Of a DNA stretch of 64,000 nt, positions 58,582-64,000 are shown piece by piece. Position numbers and translations under genes: made by a program. This stretch comes from Gallionellaceae bacterium (GTDB lineage: Bacteria; Pseudomonadota; Gammaproteobacteria; Burkholderiales; Gallionellaceae), in contig JAIELH010000003.1 in NCBI GenBank assembly GCA_019753125.1, positions 22,087 to 86,086 on the forward strand, read 5' to 3'. A model generated the notes under the pieces. It was not told the origin of the DNA. It was given only the letters and a program-made list of their open reading frames with translations, and did not search any database. Numbering within the stretch: the stretch's first letter is position 1; each line of letters starts with the position of its first letter.

Positions 58582-59498
58582 CGACCCTCCCCTGCTTTAT
58601 TCATGCGCTCGCGTATCGCCTCTGGTGAGGGCAGTTCTATTCCCAGCGAGTGCGCGACCGGCTCATTCAAGCCGATGCTGAAAAATGCCGGATATTGGGG
58701 TTCCGGCAGGCGCCGGTCCCTCGCGAATGAAACAAGTATTTCTCCGGCTTGCTCGCCAATCTGTTCGGGCGTGGAAAAAACAGCGCAAAGCGCACCGGCG
58801 TTCACATAGGCCTGCGAGATGCCGATCAGCGGAACCTTCATCCGGTAACTGGTTAACAGGATGTTGCGTACATTGCTGCTGCTGTAGATTTCGCTATCGG
58901 GAATGGCCAGCAGCACATCGCTGTTGTTCAGGACGTTCTCCAGTGTGGCAAACAGGGTTTCGGCGGAGCGCACCGATTGGGCGTTGATTGACATTCCGCG
59001 CGGCAAGCGCGGCAGAATGATGCTGCTGCGCGGCGAATATAGCAGGCCGACTATACTGTGTTTGGGAAGCGCAGCCTGGATAAAATTCATCTGCCGGTTC
59101 CAGGGCTGATCCAGATAAATTGCCGATAGTGATTTTGTGCGCTGTGCCGGGGGACGCCTTTCAAGCAGCGTCTCGTAAGCCATCTTTGGCAACATTACAC
59201 TCAGTACCGGTATCTCGGTATTGGTAATGGCGTCTTCAACCGCTTTGATACCGACCGCGATGATCAAATCGGCTTGCTTACCATCTTCTGGTTGATGAGG
59301 GTCGCCGGCTTTGGATTCAATAATATTCACGGCGGCTTTGCTGGCAGCGAGTGTGTTTTTAAGTGCGACCGAAAATTGTTGATAGGCCGAGGTGCTGTTG
59401 CTCAGAACCAGACGGACATTCAGTGTGTTAGCATGGGCTGCGGTTGCCAGCAGCGCAATTGCGCCCGACAGTAACAGCATGGCTAATTGGCGTCGCAC
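58578..59498 (-). CDS. ABC-type substrate-binding protein (ABC_sub_bind family)
   Basis: The 306-aa periplasmic protein has a signal peptide (to AAHA, about 23) and the two-lobe binding fold of the TrpX/ABC_sub_bind family: LNVRLVLSNSTSAYQQF, ADLIIAVGIKAVEDA, VGLLYSP and DVLLAIPDSEIY blocks. No ABC permease or ATPase is nearby. It lies between a TonB receptor and a sensor kinase with 4-8 bp or overlapping spacing, so it may present its ligand to the kinase and not to a transporter. Ligand unknown. Confidence 0.85.
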   Translation of the reverse strand: MRRQLAMLLLSGAIALLATAAHANTLNVRLVLSNSTSAYQQFSVALKNTLAASKAAVNIIESKAGDPHQPEDGKQADLIIAVGIKAVEDAITNTEIPVLSVMLPKMAYETLLERRPPAQRTKSLSAIYLDQPWNRQMNFIQAALPKHSIVGLLYSPRSSIILPRLPRGMSINAQSVRSAETLFATLENVLNNSDVLLAIPDSEIYSSSNVRNILLTSYRMKVPLIGISQAYVNAGALCAVFSTPEQIGEQAGEILVSFARDRRLPEPQYPAFFSIGLNEPVAHSLGIELPSPEAIRERMNKAGEGR

Positions 59499-59506
59499 GA
59501 TGGGGC

Positions 59507-61594
59507 TCAGAACTCCAGTGTGGCGGTGAGGTAGGCACGCCGCTTGCCTACGATTTCCTGTTTGTAATCGGTGTAATGATCACTCAAGGCGTTTTGTATT
59601 ACCAGCGCAATCTCGCCGCTGCCCGGCTCGGCGCTTCGTGCCTTGTTGCGCGATGCGCCAAAACGCTTGGCTACGCGCAAATCAAGACGGCGCATTAACG
59701 GTTGTGCGCTTGCCACATCCAGTACCTTGACCGGATCCTGATGATAAAAACCGGCGCCGAACTGCATCCCGTCGGAAAATTCATGCGAGAACAACAGGCT
59801 GGCGCTGTTCAGCGGCACGGTCTGAGAGTAGTTTTGGGCATAAGCTATCAGCGCAGCATTGACCGTTGCATTGGACGCAACGCGTGATGGACTCGCACCG
59901 GCAACTTGATGCGCGTAATTGATGGTCAAATTGCTGCGCACGCCCAGCTTGTAATTGAGCGCACCTTCCAGCCCGCTATAAAAAGCGTTGAAATCGCTCA
60001 TGAAGCTGCTCGGAGTTACGACAGAAGTGGCAGAAGCGGCGGGGTCTATCCAGATGATGTCAGTGATCTGGTCGTGATAAGCGCGGATATCGAGGCTTGA
60101 ACCCGCCTTGTCTAATTGCCAAAAATAGCCGACTTCACGCGAGATTGTACGCTCCGGGCTTAGCCCGCCGGCTGCCAAAATATCGTTAAATGTATATTGT
60201 GTGGCGCCGACCTTGTTCAGCAGAAAGCGCCGGTTTCCTGACTCTTCGATCATTTCCGGATTGCGGTAAGCCACCGATATGCCGGCACGCAGCGTATGCA
60301 GGGGGGACAAGTGATGGCTGTAGGCAATGCGTGGTGAAACGCGCGCTTGCCCCAATGCATTCTTTTCCGCCATTGCCCCGATATTCAGCAACGAGGCTGG
60401 CGTGGCGCGCCACTCGTCATGCGCGAACATCCGGTATTCCTTCCAGGTTATCGGGTTCAGAAAAGTATTTGGCGCATCCACCGAATCACTACGCATGCCG
60501 ATGCCCCACACGACCCGATTGGTTGCCGAGGTATTCAGCGTATGCTGCAATTCCAGTTCGTGGCGGTGGATAACGGCATCATCGGCGATCAAATAGCTTC
60601 CTGGGCTGGCCAGGTTCAGAGGGAAATTGCAGTCAGCACAGGAGCGGCTGTACCGGTCATCTTTCATATTCCGGCCAATGTGGTAGTAACTGAACTGAAT
60701 ATCATTATTTTTATGAATGGTATGCAACCAAGTGAGCTGCTGGAATTCGGAGTTGACCTTCTGGTCACGCGACGGTTTGATAATATCTTTTGCTTGAGCA
60801 GTCGTGTTCATCTGATTATGGGGAGTCATATCCAGCAGGCCATTCGCCCGCCATGTGTTGCTATAGCCGAGCTGAAAATCAAGACTGTCGCTGCTGGTCG
60901 GGCGGTAATTGATCCTGGTGTTGAACAATTGCGTATTGCTGGTATCGTTAAGTGTGTCAAAACCGTTGTCGGCACGCGAAGCGAGCGTCACACGGTAGTC
61001 CCAGTTCTCGCCCACGCTGCCCCAGCGGATCGAATTATCTGAAATTGCCGCATCTCCCCGGTTGATGGACAACTGTGTTTTGGGTACACCGGAAGCCTGG
61101 CGCGTGTAGATGCTGATCACGCCCTGCACCGAGTTCGAGCCGTGCGATGCGGCGGAAGGGCCGCGTATTACCTCAATCCGCTCTATATCGCCAATATCCA
61201 GCGGCAACTCTGCCCAGTCTACCTGGCCAAATAGCGGCAAATAAATTGTGCGGCCATCAACCAGCACCTGCATTCGCCGCGCGAAGGCATCGGTGGCGCC
61301 GTGATAGGACACGACAGGGGTATGCCCGTCGGAATAACCCACATACATTCCCGGCACCAGCTTGAACAGATCGGCGATGTTGCGAAACCCGGAGGCCTTG
61401 ATCATGTCGCGGCTAATCACCGTCATCGCATTGGGCGTCTCGGAAATCGGCTGCGCCAGCCGCGATGCGCTGAGCACGATGGGTAATTCCTGCAGATAAT
61501 CTTGTTCGGTTGGATAGTCGTCCGCCATAACGCTCCCGCAGCCTGCTCCCAGTAATGAAATTGCCATAAGCCGCCAACGTATAGACTTTTGCAT
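59507..61594 (-). CDS. TonB-dependent outer membrane receptor
   Basis: The 695-aa receptor has a signal peptide, plug domain (PIVLSASRLAQPISETPNAM; RIEVIRGPSAASHGSNSVQG about 135) and a 22-strand barrel ending in a Phe (YLTATLEF). The N-terminus QELPIVLSASR resembles the TonB box region. It looks like the BtuB/colicin-receptor branch. The signal peptide start at 61594 was chosen over a prefix from 61636. Substrate unknown; there is no Fur box upstream. It leads the receptor-binding protein-kinase operon. Confidence 0.9.
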   Translation of the reverse strand: MQKSIRWRLMAISLLGAGCGSVMADDYPTEQDYLQELPIVLSASRLAQPISETPNAMTVISRDMIKASGFRNIADLFKLVPGMYVGYSDGHTPVVSYHGATDAFARRMQVLVDGRTIYLPLFGQVDWAELPLDIGDIERIEVIRGPSAASHGSNSVQGVISIYTRQASGVPKTQLSINRGDAAISDNSIRWGSVGENWDYRVTLASRADNGFDTLNDTSNTQLFNTRINYRPTSSDSLDFQLGYSNTWRANGLLDMTPHNQMNTTAQAKDIIKPSRDQKVNSEFQQLTWLHTIHKNNDIQFSYYHIGRNMKDDRYSRSCADCNFPLNLASPGSYLIADDAVIHRHELELQHTLNTSATNRVVWGIGMRSDSVDAPNTFLNPITWKEYRMFAHDEWRATPASLLNIGAMAEKNALGQARVSPRIAYSHHLSPLHTLRAGISVAYRNPEMIEESGNRRFLLNKVGATQYTFNDILAAGGLSPERTISREVGYFWQLDKAGSSLDIRAYHDQITDIIWIDPAASATSVVTPSSFMSDFNAFYSGLEGALNYKLGVRSNLTINYAHQVAGASPSRVASNATVNAALIAYAQNYSQTVPLNSASLLFSHEFSDGMQFGAGFYHQDPVKVLDVASAQPLMRRLDLRVAKRFGASRNKARSAEPGSGEIALVIQNALSDHYTDYKQEIVGKRRAYLTATLEF

Positions 61595-61872
61595 ATTCGT
61601 TTTCTTGTTTTGGATATTGCGCAAACACAACAACATCGTATTTCCCGATGAAAACCGTAGTATGTTGGCTATTAGAAAAAAAAGATATTAAGCCAAAATA
61701 TTTGTATATTTCAATCTAGCGGGATTCTACGTAACATATTGTTAAGATGCTAGTTTTTGGCTCGACTGTTTTTTGGCTAGCAGCCAAGCGTCAGGCGCCG
61801 TTCCTTGGCAATCTGATCAGATGGCTCTTGTCTGCACTTTGCTTGGGGCAGGTCAGATCGCCCCGGGTCGCG
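61595..61872. other. Intergenic gap between cyclase and TonB receptor
   Basis: AT-rich, about 280 bp, with the TonB-receptor promoter expected on the minus strand. I see no terminator or binding site that I can support. Confidence 0.35.
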
Positions 61873-63474
61873 TTATGCCTTGATTTCCATAATCTCTGTC
61901 ACCGGCAGCGCAGCGATATCGGACAGCCTCCCATTGTGCGGAGCATTGAGATTGGCCAGTTCGGCAATACGGGAATAAGATGCGCCGACAAGCATCTCGC
62001 GCCCCTCGGCATCTTGGCGGCGAATGCCGAACTGTACGCGTTGCCGCTCTTTTTCGGGCAATTTGCCGAGCAGGTTCTTGGTGGCCCAGATGGCTCCGCC
62101 GCGCGCAAAGTCGGACAAACGTGCCGCATGGTTGATGGTATCGCCCAGCACGGTGAATTCCACCTTGGATTCGACGTGAAAAACCCCCAGCCATTCCTGC
62201 CCTTCGTTCAGGCCTGTATTCAGATACAACTCATTCAGCCAGTTCTTGCGCAATTGCCATTCCTTGCTGATCCTGCGCATTGCTGCCTTGATTTCCTGCG
62301 CACATACCAACGCATTGAAAGTGTAGCTGCAATCAGGTTGTGGAAGGAAGTAGTACACCATGCCGTCACCCACATGCTTGCCATGTGTGCCGTAATATTT
62401 GCGGAAGATTGGTTCCATCGTGGACCAGATCTGGTTGATCAGCTCGAAATATTCCTCGGGCGGCAGTTCATTGCAAATGCGCACCGAGCTTTGCAAGTCC
62501 GCAACCAGCACGGCGACATCCGTCAACACGGGCAGGCGCTTTTTTAGCAGGTTACGGATGACTTCGTCGCGCCGTTCCAACAGCCCCAACAAGGTGTCAC
62601 TGTCGGTTTGACTGGGCAGATAAACGAGCAGCAGGCCTTCGCGGAAATAGGAAACATGGACGTTGTAACGCGCCATGTCGCCATTTTCCGAGTGCAGGGT
62701 GAGGGGCAATTGCACCAGTGTGCCGTTGGCAGATGATTTGGCCAGGGGTTCTCTCGCCTGCATGGGCTGAGTATCAGCCTGCCCGGTTAGCACCCCCATC
62801 AAATCGTTGCGCGAAAGGCGCCCCTTGCATAGACGCAGATGGAACTGAATCAACTCCTCACGATTGGTAATGTTTTTGCCTAGCCGCCCCTTGAGCAGGT
62901 AGACCAGTGCATTGTGATTCTTGATGTCTGCCGGCAAGTGGCCAAATTCGCCCAGCAGTTCGATACGCGCTTGTTCGTTGTACCAGGTAATCTCGAAGTT
63001 ATAATTGACCATGTAGGCCGGATAAGGGATATGGTCAACAGTAAGCCGGAGCAGGCTTGGCTTGGCAGCTGGCGCGGCGGCACTGTAGTCCGTCGCAACA
63101 GGCTGCGCCGTAAATTCGAGCGGGATCGCATGATTTGTACTCGTCATTTTTGCATCTCCTTTTGGGGGCTGAACCGCAGATTCAATAGAGGTTGTAGGGG
63201 TAGCATCGAGTGCTTCTGCTGACACTTCTGAAACATCCAATTCCAGCTGCCGGGCAATTTCTGCCATCGCATAGCCATTTTTTTTCAATTGCTGGATGCG
63301 CTTCAGGCGCATCAATACTTCATCGGGGAAATAGCCGATCTGGTGTGCCTGGGTCGAAGCGCCCGGTTCCGGGCTCTTCACCAGCGGCCGCGGTAGCAGC
63401 CCCTGTGCGATGTAGTTGTTGAGTGTGGCGCGGGAAATATTTGCAGCCTGCATTACTTCAGAGCTGGTCAACAT
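61873..63474 (-). CDS. MerR-HTH / PAS / class III adenylate-cyclase fusion protein
   Basis: The 533-aa product starts with a MerR-like helix-turn-helix (MLTSSEVMQAANISRATLNNY ...), then a linker, a PAS-like domain (DHIPYPAYMVNYNFEITWYNEQA, about residues 150-260), and a class III nucleotidyl cyclase domain (VAVLVADLQSSVRICNELPP with metal Asp; GDGMVYYF; VLGDTINHAARLSDFA). A DNA-binding domain joined to a cyclase is unusual: it may act as a transcription regulator gated by nucleotide turnover, or bind its own promoter. TAGACA motifs lie upstream of its start. Whether it makes cAMP or cGMP is not decided. Confidence 0.85.
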   Translation of the reverse strand: MLTSSEVMQAANISRATLNNYIAQGLLPRPLVKSPEPGASTQAHQIGYFPDEVLMRLKRIQQLKKNGYAMAEIARQLELDVSEVSAEALDATPTTSIESAVQPPKGDAKMTSTNHAIPLEFTAQPVATDYSAAAPAAKPSLLRLTVDHIPYPAYMVNYNFEITWYNEQARIELLGEFGHLPADIKNHNALVYLLKGRLGKNITNREELIQFHLRLCKGRLSRNDLMGVLTGQADTQPMQAREPLAKSSANGTLVQLPLTLHSENGDMARYNVHVSYFREGLLLVYLPSQTDSDTLLGLLERRDEVIRNLLKKRLPVLTDVAVLVADLQSSVRICNELPPEEYFELINQIWSTMEPIFRKYYGTHGKHVGDGMVYYFLPQPDCSYTFNALVCAQEIKAAMRRISKEWQLRKNWLNELYLNTGLNEGQEWLGVFHVESKVEFTVLGDTINHAARLSDFARGGAIWATKNLLGKLPEKERQRVQFGIRRQDAEGREMLVGASYSRIAELANLNAPHNGRLSDIAALPVTEIMEIKA

Positions 63475-63499
63475 GATTTGGACAGATCACCTATGCAAT

Positions 63500-63701
63500 T
63501 TAGACAGTCGTATGCTTGCATAGTTAGACAGTCTATGTCAAGTGCATTCAAACATGAAATTGATTTGTTATTATATTGAGCCAAAATAAATGTTAGTTGC
63601 AATAGTGCCAAGTTGTTTGCAAACGAGCCTTGCGGTAATTTGTGCATCAGATGCCTTTGTATAGCACATAATTAGACACATGGTTGCTATATGTCTAGAC
63701 A
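63500..63701 (-). promoter_or_regulatory. TAGACA-repeat region upstream of the MerR-cyclase gene
   Basis: TTAGACAGTC occurs at 63500-63509 and again at 63524-63533 (24-bp period), TTAGACA again at about 63672, and the palindrome TGTCTAGACA at 63692-63701. Repeats of one hexamer in both orientations before a gene encoding a DNA-binding domain suggest an operator, probably for autoregulation. Confidence 0.5.
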
Positions 63702-63746
63702 ATCTAAATACGTTAATGTAATAGTTTTTTGGAGATAGGCACAGAA

Positions 63747-63784
63747 AATAAAAAAACCCGCTAACTTGATGAATTAGCGGGTTT
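63747..63784 (-). terminator. Rho-independent terminator of the tRNA-Arg/tRNA-His transcript
   Basis: On the minus strand AAACCCGCTAA (63774-63784), a 9-nt loop, TTAGCGGGTTT (63754-63764), then a T-run reaching 63747. It lies just behind tRNA-His. Confidence 0.85.
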
Positions 63785-63788
63785 ATCT

Positions 63789-63865
63789 TGGGGTGGCTGA
63801 TGGGACTCGAACCCACGACAACCGGAATCACAATCCGGGACTCTACCAACTGAGCTACAGCCACC
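63789..63865 (-). tRNA. tRNA-His (anticodon GTG)
   Basis: Minus strand GGTGGCTG pairs with CAGCCACC, including the extra 5' G typical of tRNA-His. The anticodon loop is TTGTGAT on a CCGGA/TCCGG stem, the T-arm carries GGTTCGAACCC-type sequence, and CCA is encoded. Confidence 0.93.
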
Positions 63866-63888
63866 ATCGAAACATTACCGGCAGACAC

Positions 63889-63965
63889 TGGCGTGCCCGA
63901 CAGGAATCGAACCTGTAACCCCCAGCTTAGAAGGCTGGTGCTCTATCCGATTGAGCTACGGGCAC
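63889..63965 (-). tRNA. tRNA-Arg (anticodon TCT)
   Basis: Minus strand acceptor GTGCCCG pairs with CGGGCAC. The anticodon loop is CTTCTAA on a CCAGC/GCTGG stem, the T-arm is ACAGG-TTCGAAT-CCTGT, and CCA is encoded. Reads AGA (Arg). It lies 23 bp before tRNA-His on the same strand. Confidence 0.93.
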
Positions 63966-64000
63966 AATTCTTTTCTTTGGGGTTTGATTATTACTGAAAC

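Overview
The window looks like the chromosome of a betaproteobacterium, probably a Gallionellaceae/Nitrosomonadales-type, iron-linked, microaerophilic organism. This rests on gene content and order (zipA-ligA-galU, surE-pcm-nlpD, bamC-dapA, a single short FeoB, cytochrome-rich respiratory loci) and not on any marker-gene comparison. Most of it is densely packed housekeeping DNA with many 4-nt ATGA/GTGA stop-start overlaps.

Layout. 1-10.2 kb (minus strand) carries hpt, galU, ligA, zipA, nagZ, acpS, pdxJ, a tiny Ala/Pro lipoprotein, an MBL hydrolase, bamC and dapA. 10.3-17.5 kb is iron and heavy-metal handling: a MITE, fur, a Fur box, feoAB, a lead/cadmium efflux operon (pbrR-type regulator divergent from a P-type ATPase plus PAP2 phosphatase), then a graveyard with a feoB fragment and hicBA remnants. 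17.5-25.5 kb has amiC, tsaE, queG, a REP-associated transposase between perfect inverted repeats, surE-pcm-nlpD and a radical-SAM gene.

25.9-39.8 kb is an accessory island bracketed by a duplicated 5' end of the rep helicase gene. It holds a LuxI/LuxR quorum-sensing pair, four cassettes (lux-box promoter, conserved structured 5' leader RNA, small Sec-secreted protein, cytosolic partner protein) and a complete split MacA-MacB-TolC exporter. The lux boxes of luxI and of all four cassettes match one another. I read this as one quorum-regulated production and export system. The effector proteins belong to no family I recognise, and this is the best candidate for an undescribed system.

39.8-48.7 kb returns to the core: rep, a methyltransferase, hypA-[brnTA]-hypB-hypF(C-terminal half only)-hypC-hypD without hypE, gltX and tRNA-Val. 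48.8-56.4 kb is an unusual respiratory locus: cytochrome c4, SCO, a cytochrome b split from a ferredoxin/flavin reductase by an 11-G run, a heme-copper-oxidase-like subunit, and a cytochrome b fused to 4Fe-4S and MvhD-like domains. 56.5-63.5 kb (minus) encodes a TonB receptor, a periplasmic binding protein and a hybrid histidine kinase in one operon, plus a MerR-HTH/PAS/adenylate-cyclase protein. The window ends with tRNA-His and tRNA-Arg.
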